Origin: Hafnia paralvei ATCC 29927
Lineage (GTDB): Bacteria; Pseudomonadota; Gammaproteobacteria; Enterobacterales; Enterobacteriaceae
DNA length: 60,433 nt
NCBI RefSeq assembly: GCF_001655005.1
Contig: NZ_LXET01000068.1
Span: 1-60,433 of the forward strand
Direction of reading: 5' to 3'
Part shown: one piece after another, positions 35,433 to 45,065 of the stretch
Numbering within the stretch: position 1 is the stretch's first letter
Layout: every line of letters begins with the position of its first letter
The notes under the pieces: generated by a model
What the model was told of the DNA's origin: nothing
Databases searched by the model: none
The model's input: only the letters and a program-made list of their open reading frames with translations
Made by a program: the position numbers and the translations under genes

Positions 35433-36125
35433 ATGGCTATCATTATGTTTTTATTATTATTTCTTGTAATAAGACTGCTTAGATTTCGCTTTAGAGACAA
35501 CCGAAAATCATTAATTTTACTTCGGAGTCCATTCTTCGCCGGATTTATTTTATTTTTACTTTCATCAATCTCATGGTTTACAGCACAGAATATCCCTGAA
35601 CTATTTTGTAGAGATATCGGTTTTGTTTTTATAAATTTAGTCATGCCAATTCCAGTTATCTGGTTTGCATCACTTATTATCTCGTCCTCCAAGCTAAAAA
35701 CCCCCATCAATGGCCTATTCATAACACCGTGGATTTCAGACCTAAAAGTAGATATAAGCCCGAGGTATATTCATTCATTCCCATCAAAAGTAAATATCAA
35801 TTATATTGCAGAAAAACTAACTGAAGATATTAAACTTCTTTCAGATTACCCGCCCTACATGACTATTACGTTGCAATCTCACCTATTAACGACCAAGCTA
35901 CGAGAGGAAATTAAAAAAAGTCTATTAAATAAAAAAATACCTTTTATTATGGAAGAGAGAGAAACGCCGCTATGCGATATTATGGTTCTTAACCTGAGAT
36001 ATGGAGGAAAAACATGCTATAGACTATTCTCATGCAAGAAACATCCAAATGGTTTTAAAGTGCACAAAAATGGAAGCACGCTTACTATTCTCATTAACAG
36101 ACGACCAGATTATCTATCATCTTGA
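35433..36125 (+). CDS. Unknown membrane protein on the opposite strand of the tra operon
   Basis: 230 aa, read against the tra operon. GGGAG lies eight bases before the ATG at 35433. Three hydrophobic segments (about residues 3-18, 33-50 and 62-83) precede a cytoplasmic-looking domain of ~140 residues. The gene is visibly AT-rich compared with traU and traC, a sign of separate origin. It diverges from the 198-aa gene across 59 bp, where both promoters must lie. No family is recognised. Confidence 0.6.
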   Translation: MAIIMFLLLFLVIRLLRFRFRDNRKSLILLRSPFFAGFILFLLSSISWFTAQNIPELFCRDIGFVFINLVMPIPVIWFASLIISSSKLKTPINGLFITPWISDLKVDISPRYIHSFPSKVNINYIAEKLTEDIKLLSDYPPYMTITLQSHLLTTKLREEIKKSLLNKKIPFIMEERETPLCDIMVLNLRYGGKTCYRLFSCKKHPNGFKVHKNGSTLTILINRRPDYLSS

Positions 36126-36131
36126 TTCTTT

Positions 36132-36671
36132 TCACGTATTCCAGAATATATACAAAGGAAAATAACTGTATACAGACCAGAAAAGCCAGACCGGATCTTT
36201 AGCCCATAGCGCCAATCCACTCATCCCTAACAAATAGCCGCCCATAAGAATGGAACAAACCAGCAATGGACATCCTAGCCACAACGCCAACGAAAATAAC
36301 AAATAAGGCACGAATAATACGGACAGCATAACGGGTGACCGTGAAGCGGCCCACTGTCGATATATCCAACGTTCGTTAAGCGTGTTGTAAATACGGTCGA
36401 GTCGCTCAACGCCTTGCTCAAGGGCGCTCATGGCAGCGGATTGTCGCCCGTAGTTCTTGGCTTCACGCATCCGAACCGACCACAGAAGCGCGCTGAGATG
36501 TCGAATATCAGCAGGCGTGGGGCTGTATCTCCCCTTAGCCAGTCTCACTGAAACCTCATCAAACTTTTCGGATAGGCTTTTGACTGCCGCTTGTTGGCTT
36601 AAAGGTGCCGTTTTCAGTGCTAAACGGATCTGATCAATGATTACCACAAGAGATGATAAAGACTTACCCAT
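36132..36671 (-). CDS. Unknown membrane protein in the traU-trbC insertion (179 aa)
   Basis: 179 aa: a helical soluble region (1-115) with a GRYSPTPADIRHLSALLW segment, then two to three membrane segments ending in FWSVYSYFPLYIF. Same layout as the 198-aa product at 34777-35373. It converges with the plus-strand gene, six bases between stop codons. The function is unknown. Confidence 0.6.
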   Translation of the reverse strand: MGKSLSSLVVIIDQIRLALKTAPLSQQAAVKSLSEKFDEVSVRLAKGRYSPTPADIRHLSALLWSVRMREAKNYGRQSAAMSALEQGVERLDRIYNTLNERWIYRQWAASRSPVMLSVLFVPYLLFSLALWLGCPLLVCSILMGGYLLGMSGLALWAKDPVWLFWSVYSYFPLYIFWNT

Positions 36672-36718
36672 CGTTTTAACTCCCCCTTAATGAAACACCC
36701 ATAGAGATTTTCTCAGTG

Positions 36719-36910
36719 CTATTCGCCACCTCGACGTTCAAGACTGGCAGCCAAATCCTGCCAGTCACTCATTTCATGAGTGTTTGATATTATTTTCTTT
36801 GAGCAGTGAATATCTCGTACGGTTTTACCTTTATTCTTGCTATTCAATTGAGGTATTTCTCCCGTATCTAAATCAACGTTAATATCGACCTTTCTCTTAA
36901 TATCATTCAT
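36719..36910 (-). CDS. Small unknown protein downstream of traU (63 aa)
   Basis: 63 aa from the ATG at 36910, nine bases after AAAGGAG (a TTG two codons earlier is also open). The product is hydrophilic and charged, with a VDINVDLDTGEIPQL segment. It follows traU by 53 bp and begins the inserted block. No family is recognised. Confidence 0.5.
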   Translation of the reverse strand: MNDIKRKVDINVDLDTGEIPQLNSKNKGKTVRDIHCSKKIISNTHEMSDWQDLAASLERRGGE

Positions 36911-36963
36911 CTTCAATATCTCCTTTATTTAGTCAGCTATTTCATCTCATTAATATCTTCGGG

Positions 36964-37956
36964 TTACAAGAACACGCAGTTACGTTTACGCCACATCAGA
37001 TAGCCAAAGTTCTTACGACTATTGGGCGCGTTATGTCCCGCTTCCCATCGCATAACGCTGCGCCCCATCGGGTGGCAACGCGAACTGTCGGGATACATAT
37101 TGACCATCTGATAGCGCCAGCGCTCTTTGGGGATAATGGGTGACGGATACTCGTAGCAGACGGCATTATCCTTGCCGATGGTCTCCATGATTTGGCCTTG
37201 ACGATGGAGCTTATAGGCCATGCGTTCGCTAAGTAATACCGAGGACTGCAGGGGACTAAACTCGTTACTCACCCACCCATTAAAGGGATACATCGATCCC
37301 TGTGAACCGGCACACCAGAAGAGCGCATCGATAGGCAGATGAAAGCCACTGGCGACCGCATCAGCGGCGCAGGCGGCCTGCGCTATCGGATTGGCAAACA
37401 CCACCGCTTCCGGGTTTAAAATCGTGGTCAGACTGCTGTCGACCCAGGTGGGATCAATCTCGGACAGATAGGCAATATCCATGTCCCCGCCCTCTAAGCA
37501 TCCCAATGAAGTAATGATGTTCAGCCAGTATGTCAGCGGGTATTTGTACCAGTGGACATGATAGAACGCGCCCGCCGCCTCTTTATCACTCTGCCCTGCC
37601 GTGCCAGTACCGGTCTTACCGAGGTTTATACTAAAGCCACCCAAATTGACCATACAGCCCGGCGAGCGGGTCACATCGGTGAGCGCCATCGGCTCCCAAT
37701 ACCCGATAGCCATGCCAATACGCTTAAAAATCGGCGGCGGCGCAGGACACAATTGGATAGGCATGCCGGGGTTACTCGTATCCGGCTGGTCGCCCCCGCT
37801 CACCTGCATGCTGCCAATCGACAACGGGAAAATGCACTTCCAGCAGATATCGGTGATCGGATTAACAAAGCGGCCCTGACACGACGGGTCAGCCAAGACC
37901 GGCGCACTCGGGATCAAACAAAACATCAGCAGCGTTATCAGCAAAGGGCGTTTCAT
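36964..37956 (-). CDS. traU: TraU pilus assembly protein
   Basis: 330 aa, the same length as F TraU. Signal peptide then CQGRFVNPITDICWKCIFPL; the cysteine-rich periplasmic protein continues with GGFSINLGKTG, FYHVHWYKYPLTYWLN and ENVCYEYPSP-like residues before GYLMWRKRNCVFL. Needed for DNA transfer and pilus assembly. Start overlaps the traW stop as ATGA. Confidence 0.97.
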   Translation of the reverse strand: MKRPLLITLLMFCLIPSAPVLADPSCQGRFVNPITDICWKCIFPLSIGSMQVSGGDQPDTSNPGMPIQLCPAPPPIFKRIGMAIGYWEPMALTDVTRSPGCMVNLGGFSINLGKTGTGTAGQSDKEAAGAFYHVHWYKYPLTYWLNIITSLGCLEGGDMDIAYLSEIDPTWVDSSLTTILNPEAVVFANPIAQAACAADAVASGFHLPIDALFWCAGSQGSMYPFNGWVSNEFSPLQSSVLLSERMAYKLHRQGQIMETIGKDNAVCYEYPSPIIPKERWRYQMVNMYPDSSRCHPMGRSVMRWEAGHNAPNSRKNFGYLMWRKRNCVFL

Positions 37957-38585
37957 GGCGTCCTCTCCACCGGCAGGGTTTCGATATGCAGCCGTTCACC
38001 GCTGGGCGCCGGCGTGATACGCGTCGGTACCTGTCTAATCCCGAAGCGTTCGCACAGCACGCCGTTTTGGTCGAAATAAATCCGGCTATCGAGCGCGGCA
38101 GACGTTTTGGGGATATCCCCCTTCACCAGGATAATTTTGACCTGCAGCGTGTCGGGCTTTTGACGTTTCATCCACGCAATCTGCTCGGGATCATCGCCGT
38201 TGATGAAATACAAGGTCTGCATAAAAGGAACAAACTTCAGGGGATTCATCACCTCGCCCTTGCGCGCAAACACCCGCCCTTTGTCGTCTTTCAGGTCTTG
38301 GGCCACCTGTACGCTGGGGTCAAAATACCGCGAGGTATATTGCTGTACACGGGTGATACCGGCCACTGGTGCGGGGCGTTGGCTGTTCGCAATAACGCGG
38401 GATTTAAATCCGGCCATCTGCTTATCCCACTCACCGGAGCGCTGCAGCTGTTCAAGACGCGACGTAATTAAACTCAGCATATCTTTCTCCGCCACAGGAT
38501 ACAGGTCGCCCCATGTGCCTAAATCCGCCGCCATAGCCACCTGTGTCAAAAAGCACAGTCCCAATCCTCCCCAGCGTATTTTCAT
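37953..38585 (-). CDS. traW: TraW pilus assembly protein
   Basis: 210 aa, identical in length to F TraW. Signal peptide, then ADLGTWGDLYPVAEKDML, RYFDPSVQVAQDLKDDKGRV and QVPTRITPAPSG. Periplasmic protein that interacts with TrbC and TraU. Four-base overlap with traU. Confidence 0.96.
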   Translation of the reverse strand: MKIRWGGLGLCFLTQVAMAADLGTWGDLYPVAEKDMLSLITSRLEQLQRSGEWDKQMAGFKSRVIANSQRPAPVAGITRVQQYTSRYFDPSVQVAQDLKDDKGRVFARKGEVMNPLKFVPFMQTLYFINGDDPEQIAWMKRQKPDTLQVKIILVKGDIPKTSAALDSRIYFDQNGVLCERFGIRQVPTRITPAPSGERLHIETLPVERTP

Positions 38586-38588
38586 GAC

Positions 38589-38975
38589 TTATTCCTCCCG
38601 CATGCGACGGGCAATATCTTGCTGAATATCGCGCGTGACATCCGGTGCCCCAAGTACTACCGCAGGCGAGACCAGGATCAACACATGGTGACGCTGTTGG
38701 TAGGTGAGTAAACTGCCCTCCAACGCCGTATTAAAGCGGTTGGATAAGGCTTTGGTCTGTTCTTCGCTGAGCTTTTTCTGGCTGGCGCTGTCAAAGAACG
38801 CATCCACCGTACGCTTCATATCAAAGGCCACCGCGCGCGGGGCTGTAACGCGTGTTATGCCATAACTTATTAGCCCATTGGCCAGCAAAAGGCCCAACAC
38901 GCCAGCCGCAATAAGCAATGCGCGTCTGCGCGAGCGGGGGTTTTTAGGGGTGATAATCGTCGGCGTCGTAGTCAT
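38589..38975 (-). CDS. trbI: TrbI pilus retraction-related protein
   Basis: 128 aa, the F TrbI length. One N-terminal membrane segment after a basic stretch (PRSRRRALLIAAGVLGLL) and a C-terminal SPAVVLGAPDVTRDIQQDIA. F trbI affects pilus retraction. Start overlaps the traC stop as TAATG. Confidence 0.93.
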   Translation of the reverse strand: MTTTPTIITPKNPRSRRRALLIAAGVLGLLLANGLISYGITRVTAPRAVAFDMKRTVDAFFDSASQKKLSEEQTKALSNRFNTALEGSLLTYQQRHHVLILVSPAVVLGAPDVTRDIQQDIARRMREE

Positions 38976-41602
38976 TATTTGATACTCCCGTTGTCATGTT
39001 CATCCACCCATGCCTCAAGCGTGGCCATTTCTTGGGGGAAGTTACGGCATGCCAATGCGTAGACCGCATCGTGGATACCAATACCTGCCTGCCGTTGTGT
39101 CTGAATAAACTCGAAATCCGCCCCTTTAGAGGAATACATGGCACGACTGAGCGGGTCGACGAACAGGCGATGCCACGATGAATGCGCCTCCACCGACAGC
39201 ATAAATGAGCTAAACCACTGGTCTTTGGCGGAGCCGAATTTGGCGATCATGTCGCGTTCAAAGGGCTTAAACTGGTCGGGATAAAGTTGGTTATATTTGG
39301 CGAACTCTTTGGCACTCTGCTTGAGGATGGCCTTGTAAGACGAGTTCCCCCACGCGGCGCGGGCTGCACTGGAGGCCTCTGGTGAGTCAAAATCGACGAT
39401 ATTTTGTGTAATGGTGATATACGAGCCGTTATGGCGACGCGCCGTTCGATAGCCCTTCTCAATGAAGGTGCCAACTTTCTGATTTTTGAAGTCGAGCAGC
39501 TTCCAGCCTTCATCAATGACGTTAAGTTTCTTCACCGAGCGATCGGTGCCATACATTCGATTTTCAATGTAAATAATGAGTGAGAACATCACCGCGACCA
39601 GCAGTGACGGGCGAGACTCTAAGCCGCCCAGTTCTAGCACCACCATCCTTGCATCTTCACTTAATGACGGTTCATCAGAGTTGAAGTACTCACCGTAGGT
39701 CCCCTTGACCGTGTACTGGTCTAACAACACGATCATCTCGTCGAGGCGGCTGCGGATGGTCGGCGAGTCTTTGTACTCGTCGCTATTCTTAGAAAACTCC
39801 AGATAATCCACCACGTCATCAATGCGCGCCTTATTCTGCTTACTGAGCCACGCGGCTTTCACCGCCCGCATTAACAGCGCCTCATGTACCTCATCCAGAT
39901 TGCCATTAGGGCTGGCCATGACGGACAACTGGTCACGCACACGTTCGGCAGAAAGGTCGATATCGAGAATGTTGGCAAACGGGTTGAACTTCAGCGTGTC
40001 GCCATCGAGATAGACACCGCCCATGTTTTCGCACAGCGATTTATACCCATCCCCCATATCAAACACCCACGCAAAACCCCCGGTATCAAGCACGCTGCGA
40101 ATAAGCGGCTGGATAAGGCCGGTTTTACCCGCGCCGGACGTCCCGCACACCGCCATATTGAAGTTGGTGTTATTCATCCCTTCATAGAACAGGTCAATAA
40201 ACGCCAGCTGGTTGCGGTACGTCGGCGCTAACAGTCCTGATGGCGCCAGCGGACTGTCCGCTACCACCGGCATCAGGTTGGCCACGTTGAAGGTTTCGGC
40301 ACGGCGTATCACCCCAGCTGCCTGCAGCTCTTTGAACAGACCTTCTCCGGCCATAAACGGTAAGGAGGAGAGGAAGTTGCGCATATGATTAAAGCGCGGC
40401 GACGTCAGTTCAAATCCGTTTTTACGGTAGCTGTTGAGGATGTACTGCTCATAGGCCAGCGCCTTCTCGTTGTCGTCCTCACAGAACGCGGTAATGTTCA
40501 TGAAATAGGAGACGATTGACGACTGATTGCCGGCCAGACGTTGGCGCAGTTCGCCCCACTCTTTGGCCTCTTGCTCGACGCCGGGGAAGAACTTGCCGTA
40601 AGACGTCTTGGACTTCTTCTCCAAATCGAGGTATTTCAGGTTGGCTTCGCTGTGCGACTTCACCTGATCTTCCACCATTAAGGTGAGCGTGATAATAAAA
40701 GGGCACGCAATAGAGAGTTCAGGCGTGAGCAGGTTGCTGTAGTTGTCAGCGCTGTTCCACAGGAAGGCAATTTCAGGGTTGCGCGACAGTTGGAAGTTCA
40801 ATACGCGAGCGCGACTGGTTTCTTGCTTGGTTCCCGACCGTAATCCGATGGTGAGGCATTCGGCTTTGACCTTCAGGTCAAAGCTGTCATCGATACATTG
40901 GTAGTTCAAATCCATGAAGGTATCGAGTTCACGACGTTGAGGATAGAGCTGGTCGGGGTCATGGTTAACCATCTCACCGACGATATTAATAAAGCCCTGC
41001 GCATCGACTGGTTGGGTATTGATACTCGCGCCGTGCAATGAGGCGCGAATAATTTTAAGACGGTTTTCCAACTCCAAAATATCCGCGCGGCTCTTTTTCT
41101 TTGACGGCACGCAGCAGGAGATGATGAGGCGGTAATTGCGCAGCGTCAGCGGCAAATCCATCCCATCGGGCAACGAAAAGCGCGTCTCTGCCGCCCGCAT
41201 ATAATAGGCGCGGGTGATGGCGTTAAACTTGGATGCCTGCTCGCCTGACCAGGAAAACTCCCGCAGGCCGTACTCAATCCCCTCGCCCACCTGCTTACTG
41301 GACATCAGATGAATAGACAGAGGGATACCGCGCGGCATTTTGGTGCGTAGCAGGTTCTCCAGTGATTCAACCACCTGAACATTGGCACCGACCAACGGCT
41401 GGGCTTCCAATACAAAGCCCATCGTCGTGGCATTCATAAATAGCCCCGTTTCCTCATCATAATCCCGATAAGGCAACAGGCGGCTAAATTGGGGGAACTT
41501 CATATTGGCTAAAATCTGATTAGCCGCCGTTGATTCATCCGGCATTTTTAATGCCGACAGCATGGAGTTCACGGTATCGGTGATTTTGTCCAACGCGCTC
41601 AT
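38975..41602 (-). CDS. traC: TraC VirB4-like T4SS ATPase
   Basis: 875 aa, the F TraC length. N-terminal VirB4-type domain (PQFSRLLPYRDYDEETGLF), then Walker A CGTSGAGKTGLIQP, KLNVIDEGWKLLD (Walker B) and the YITITQNIVDF segment. A peripheral inner-membrane ATPase that powers pilus assembly. Confidence 0.97.
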   Translation of the reverse strand: MSALDKITDTVNSMLSALKMPDESTAANQILANMKFPQFSRLLPYRDYDEETGLFMNATTMGFVLEAQPLVGANVQVVESLENLLRTKMPRGIPLSIHLMSSKQVGEGIEYGLREFSWSGEQASKFNAITRAYYMRAAETRFSLPDGMDLPLTLRNYRLIISCCVPSKKKSRADILELENRLKIIRASLHGASINTQPVDAQGFINIVGEMVNHDPDQLYPQRRELDTFMDLNYQCIDDSFDLKVKAECLTIGLRSGTKQETSRARVLNFQLSRNPEIAFLWNSADNYSNLLTPELSIACPFIITLTLMVEDQVKSHSEANLKYLDLEKKSKTSYGKFFPGVEQEAKEWGELRQRLAGNQSSIVSYFMNITAFCEDDNEKALAYEQYILNSYRKNGFELTSPRFNHMRNFLSSLPFMAGEGLFKELQAAGVIRRAETFNVANLMPVVADSPLAPSGLLAPTYRNQLAFIDLFYEGMNNTNFNMAVCGTSGAGKTGLIQPLIRSVLDTGGFAWVFDMGDGYKSLCENMGGVYLDGDTLKFNPFANILDIDLSAERVRDQLSVMASPNGNLDEVHEALLMRAVKAAWLSKQNKARIDDVVDYLEFSKNSDEYKDSPTIRSRLDEMIVLLDQYTVKGTYGEYFNSDEPSLSEDARMVVLELGGLESRPSLLVAVMFSLIIYIENRMYGTDRSVKKLNVIDEGWKLLDFKNQKVGTFIEKGYRTARRHNGSYITITQNIVDFDSPEASSAARAAWGNSSYKAILKQSAKEFAKYNQLYPDQFKPFERDMIAKFGSAKDQWFSSFMLSVEAHSSWHRLFVDPLSRAMYSSKGADFEFIQTQRQAGIGIHDAVYALACRNFPQEMATLEAWVDEHDNGSIK

Positions 41603-41658
41603 AGTAATAGGTTCCTTGGTATGGCAGGCAAAGCAATAAGGTGTTCACGGACAGGTGA

Positions 41659-42120
41659 TTAATCTTCTGACTGAGAGTCCACGATGGCGTGGTGTAGAAT
41701 ATTTCGCTGCATAGCGTCACGCCCTTGCTGGCTACGGTTGACGATAAATTGCGTCAGGAGGTCTTCTTCAGACCGCGTCAAATAATCACAGTTGAGCAGC
41801 AGCGGGATGAATACGCGGGCAAAGTCTTTATCGTCTTTGCAATTATCGAGGTATTGCCATATTTCAGCGCTTGACATGACAACTCGCTGACGCCAATAGC
41901 GCGCGGCAATCACAATGCCCAGCAGCGGAATAAAGGCGGTCATAAACACCATGCCGCGAGGATGAATAACGAACTGTAAAAGACCGAAAAGTAAAAACAC
42001 CATAATTACCGCGCCGACCTTCACCCGCGTGAGTTTCTTTTCCAGCAATTGATTGAATGTATCGTGTGCCGCGATTTTGTCGCGAATAGCCTGTTCGTAA
42101 TCCATCGTGTCTATTTTCAT
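41659..42120 (-). CDS. Unknown inner-membrane protein between traR and traC (153 aa)
   Basis: 153 aa from the ATG at 42120, with AAGG upstream and two bases after the traR stop. Two adjacent membrane segments (about residues 35-52 and 58-73) lie between a helical N terminus and a helical C-terminal domain (FIPLLLNCDYLTRSEEDLL). F has small unnamed frames in this interval, but I do not recognise a homologue. Tight spacing shows it is expressed with the T4SS genes. Confidence 0.65.
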   Translation of the reverse strand: MKIDTMDYEQAIRDKIAAHDTFNQLLEKKLTRVKVGAVIMVFLLFGLLQFVIHPRGMVFMTAFIPLLGIVIAARYWRQRVVMSSAEIWQYLDNCKDDKDFARVFIPLLLNCDYLTRSEEDLLTQFIVNRSQQGRDAMQRNILHHAIVDSQSED

Positions 42121-42122
42121 TA

Positions 42123-42344
42123 TTAGCCTTGATATCGTCGCGTCATGATTTCCATTGCCCGCTGGCATTCCACACATAAAGAAACACCGGGGATGGCCTG
42201 TCGCCGTTTGGGTGGAATTTCATTGCCGCATTGCTCACACTCAAATAAAGATGGCGCGGCGACATGATGTGTTTGCCGAATATTTGCTATTTGTATATTC
42301 AGGCAATATTCAACAACGGCCTGCGCTTCATCTATTTCATCCAC
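42123..42344 (-). CDS. traR: TraR zinc-finger regulator
   Basis: 73 aa, the F TraR length, if translation starts at the GTG at 42344 (AGGAG nine bases upstream) rather than the TTG at 42350. The DksA-type C4 zinc finger reads CEQCGNEIPPKRRQAIPGVS followed by LCVEC. F TraR binds RNA polymerase and acts like DksA with ppGpp on host promoters. Confidence 0.92.
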   Translation of the reverse strand: MDEIDEAQAVVEYCLNIQIANIRQTHHVAAPSLFECEQCGNEIPPKRRQAIPGVSLCVECQRAMEIMTRRYQG

Positions 42345-42473
42345 TATCAATGACTCCTATTCAACAAGACACGCTACCGCCCATCCCTTTACACGCTCAG
42401 GGCACTCGTGAAAAACATCAAACTGTTGAAAAAAAACATCCGGCGCCGTGGTACTGGCATCGGCCCTCAGTGA

Positions 42474-43007
42474 TTAACGAATACGGGGTTTGCCCCAATG
42501 TGATGAGGTGACCACAAACACCACGTTGCTCGGTTGGTGATACACATCTGCCGTATCGATATACGGGGCAATCCACAGCTGCGCCGTCCGTTCACCCACG
42601 CGCAGTGGCCGTGGGTACTCGGTCGAGACGACAGGCGTACTCACGGGCGTGATATACGGTTGTGATACCGGTTTTACTGAAACAGGGGTAAGCGGTGCTG
42701 GCGCGACAGGCTTGGCGGTAAAAGGTACGTTCGCGACACGTTGTACTGACGGCGTTGGTAAAGGCATTGATGTCGCGGGTGCGCTGCTCTGCGCCGAAGA
42801 GAAGTTCCCGTCAGCCAGACGTGGCAATGCGCCCGCATCCGCCTTTACCGTATCGCCCTCCTCTTTTAATTTGGCGTTATCATTCGCCTGATGCATCGTC
42901 ATACAGGTATCTGACGTCGTCGCATTACATTCAAATTCGCTGCTGGTTCCGGCACATCCAGACAGCAGTAATGCGCCGCCAATGGCGGTGAAAACAAACA
43001 GTTTCAT
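42474..43007 (-). CDS. traV: TraV outer-membrane lipoprotein
   Basis: 177 aa (F 171). Signal peptide with lipobox LLSGC, so the mature protein is lipidated at Cys18. A Pro/Val-rich middle precedes the conserved RVGERTAQLWIAPYIDTADV end. TraV forms the outer-membrane core complex with TraK and TraB (VirB7-like role). Confidence 0.94.
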   Translation of the reverse strand: MKLFVFTAIGGALLLSGCAGTSSEFECNATTSDTCMTMHQANDNAKLKEEGDTVKADAGALPRLADGNFSSAQSSAPATSMPLPTPSVQRVANVPFTAKPVAPAPLTPVSVKPVSQPYITPVSTPVVSTEYPRPLRVGERTAQLWIAPYIDTADVYHQPSNVVFVVTSSHWGKPRIR

Positions 43008-43044
43008 TATTTTTCCTCTATCAATCAGTCAATGAAAAATCACA

Positions 43045-43311
43045 TCACGATTTAAATTTGATTTTGGTCTGACAATTTTCCTTAATAGCATTCGCTAATA
43101 CTGAAATAGATTGTGAAGGTAATCGCGTTATATCGGCGGTGTCCGCCTTGCATGTGAATACACGAATTGCTTTTCCAGTCCCCGGCTGGCCAATAATCAT
43201 GGTGTTGCCCATATCCACGGACATTCCTACTCGCGGAGAACCGTAGAAAAAGGTATGACCTGTATCTTTCAAAACGTCATTAAAATAAAAAGGAGGCGTT
43301 GTGTTTCCCAT
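43045..43311 (-). CDS. Unknown protein in the trbG position (88 aa)
   Basis: 88 aa between the traP-position gene and traV, where F carries the non-essential trbG (83 aa). It contains GNTMIIGQPGTGKAIRVFTC, a stretch that resembles a P-loop, but the protein is too short for an ATPase. No signal peptide is clear. The role is unknown. Confidence 0.6.
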   Translation of the reverse strand: MGNTTPPFYFNDVLKDTGHTFFYGSPRVGMSVDMGNTMIIGQPGTGKAIRVFTCKADTADITRLPSQSISVLANAIKENCQTKIKFKS

Positions 43312-43315
43312 GATA

Positions 43316-43684
43316 TTAATTCCCTCTGCGTTGAATATAACCCGCCCGCTCGGCGGCTTGCGCCCACGTCAATACCGCGACGAAGATGAATCCGCCCAAT
43401 ACGCCATAAATACCACAACTGCTATTTATCGTTTCCGCCGCTAAATACGCGGCATGATGGATTTTTTCGAGCGAGGCAAAATCTCTCGCAAACTGTTCGG
43501 GGTTAAAAACCAGTTGGGCGAGCAGCGATAGACCCAGCCAAAACCAACAAATCAATTGCGTGGTCATCCACCCCGCCATAAAACGACGCGCAACATGCAT
43601 CAGAAAGCACTTGGGTGAGAAAAACAGTTCCTGCTTTAGCGCTATCACAATATCTTGCTGCTTCTGCGAAAGGTTAACGGCCAT
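43316..43684 (-). CDS. Membrane protein in the traP position (122 aa)
   Basis: 122 aa with two membrane segments (about residues 41-58 and 92-108) and GGGAGG before the ATG; its start overlaps the end of traB by 11 bp. F TraP sits here but is longer (196 aa) and there is no clear similarity. F TraP is not essential and may help stabilise the extended pilus. Confidence 0.65.
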   Translation of the reverse strand: MAVNLSQKQQDIVIALKQELFFSPKCFLMHVARRFMAGWMTTQLICWFWLGLSLLAQLVFNPEQFARDFASLEKIHHAAYLAAETINSSCGIYGVLGGFIFVAVLTWAQAAERAGYIQRRGN

Positions 43685-45065
43685 CGGCGCCTCCCGGTAT
43701 AAACTGGTGAGGATCTAACTTGCCCAGTTTCTGCAACATTTGATCCGTGTTAAACCCGTTCATGTTTCCCGTTGGATTAGCCTGCATCGTCGGCTGTGCA
43801 TCGTCAGAGTCATTACGTTGACGGCGGTTTTTCTCATCCTCTAACTCTTCGATGGTCTTGAGCTGAAAACCATCTTGGAACACGACCGTGACCTCATTAC
43901 CAGCACCAATCGGTATCACAGGGTGATACTGCTCAGCGCGTTTGATGTAGTAGTCACTCAGCGTCTGTGCCGCCTTACTCCCGCCGCCGCCTAAACCGGA
44001 TTTAAAGACATCGCCTGCACCAACGCTGGCGGTGGCACCGATACCCACGGAGGGCGTGGCCACACTTTTCATCCCTTCCCCAATGCCATCAAGGAAGCCT
44101 GCCGCACCGGCCCAACCAAGAATTTTGCCGTTACGCATCACCACTTCGCCTTTCACGCCGTTTTTCCCCATAAAGCTGACGTGACCTTTAATCGGCTGAT
44201 CGATGGTGTTGCCATTTTTCAGGCAGCTGATATTGCGAGTGCGCACAATGGCACGCTCACTCGAGACATCCCCCCACGCCTCCAATCCCACAAAACACCC
44301 TGTTAAATCGTACGTTTTGCTGTTGGGCATCTCGACTTTACCGATAAGGCGAATTTGCATTGGCACCGTAGATTCATTACCGGTGACCGACGCATCGGCA
44401 TCTGCCCCTTCAATGAGGATTGATTTCGCAAAGCTCCCCGAGGGGATATAAGGCAGTTTTTTGACAGCTTTACCGTCACCATAGTTGAAGGTCTTACGCG
44501 TTATCTGATTCGGAACAGGAATAGGCTGATAGCTCACCTGTGGCGGCATCGTTGCCCCCGCCCCCGGATAAAAGGCCGTTGGCGGCGGTACGCTGGCGTT
44601 CCCACCTTGAGGTGGGAAGCTTGTGGGTTGAGGTTCTCCTTCCGGTCCGGGTGCGGGCATTGGTGGTGTCGGCTTAGGCTCTCCTGCAGGCGCTTGCCCC
44701 AAACCACTCACCTGTGTTTTGAGGTTGGCATTTTCTTGCGTCAGCTGTTCAAGCCGTTTTTGGTCTTCCAGACGCCCCTTACTCAATAGGTCAATTTCCT
44801 GCTGGATACGTTTGAACTCTTTTGTCATTTCCGACTGTGCCACCTGCATCTCGGTGGTCGCATGCTGTTGCACCTTGTCATCAAAGGTGGATTCCACCAC
44901 GCCAGTCATATCCGGCGCGGGTTCGGCATCCGTTTGAGTCGCCGCTTTGGACGTTAAATCCACCTCGGACAGATACCAGCCCGCCCCCACGAAAGCCGCC
45001 ACGGCGAAGCCCACAATCCCCATCCACAGAAACTGTTTGCGCTTGACGATACTGTTGATATTCAT
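43674..45065 (-). CDS. traB: TraB core-complex protein (VirB10-like)
   Basis: 463 aa (F 475). One N-terminal membrane anchor (FLWMGIVGFAVAAFVGAGWY), a coiled coil (~residues 60-115), a proline-rich stretch, then the TraB/VirB10 beta-barrel domain (VPNQITRKTFNYGDGK, IPSGSFAKSILIEGADADA, GCFVGLEAWGDVSSERAIVR, VFQDGFQLKTI). It spans the periplasm between inner membrane and the TraK/TraV ring. Coupled to traK by TGATG. Confidence 0.96.
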   Translation of the reverse strand: MNINSIVKRKQFLWMGIVGFAVAAFVGAGWYLSEVDLTSKAATQTDAEPAPDMTGVVESTFDDKVQQHATTEMQVAQSEMTKEFKRIQQEIDLLSKGRLEDQKRLEQLTQENANLKTQVSGLGQAPAGEPKPTPPMPAPGPEGEPQPTSFPPQGGNASVPPPTAFYPGAGATMPPQVSYQPIPVPNQITRKTFNYGDGKAVKKLPYIPSGSFAKSILIEGADADASVTGNESTVPMQIRLIGKVEMPNSKTYDLTGCFVGLEAWGDVSSERAIVRTRNISCLKNGNTIDQPIKGHVSFMGKNGVKGEVVMRNGKILGWAGAAGFLDGIGEGMKSVATPSVGIGATASVGAGDVFKSGLGGGGSKAAQTLSDYYIKRAEQYHPVIPIGAGNEVTVVFQDGFQLKTIEELEDEKNRRQRNDSDDAQPTMQANPTGNMNGFNTDQMLQKLGKLDPHQFIPGGADGR

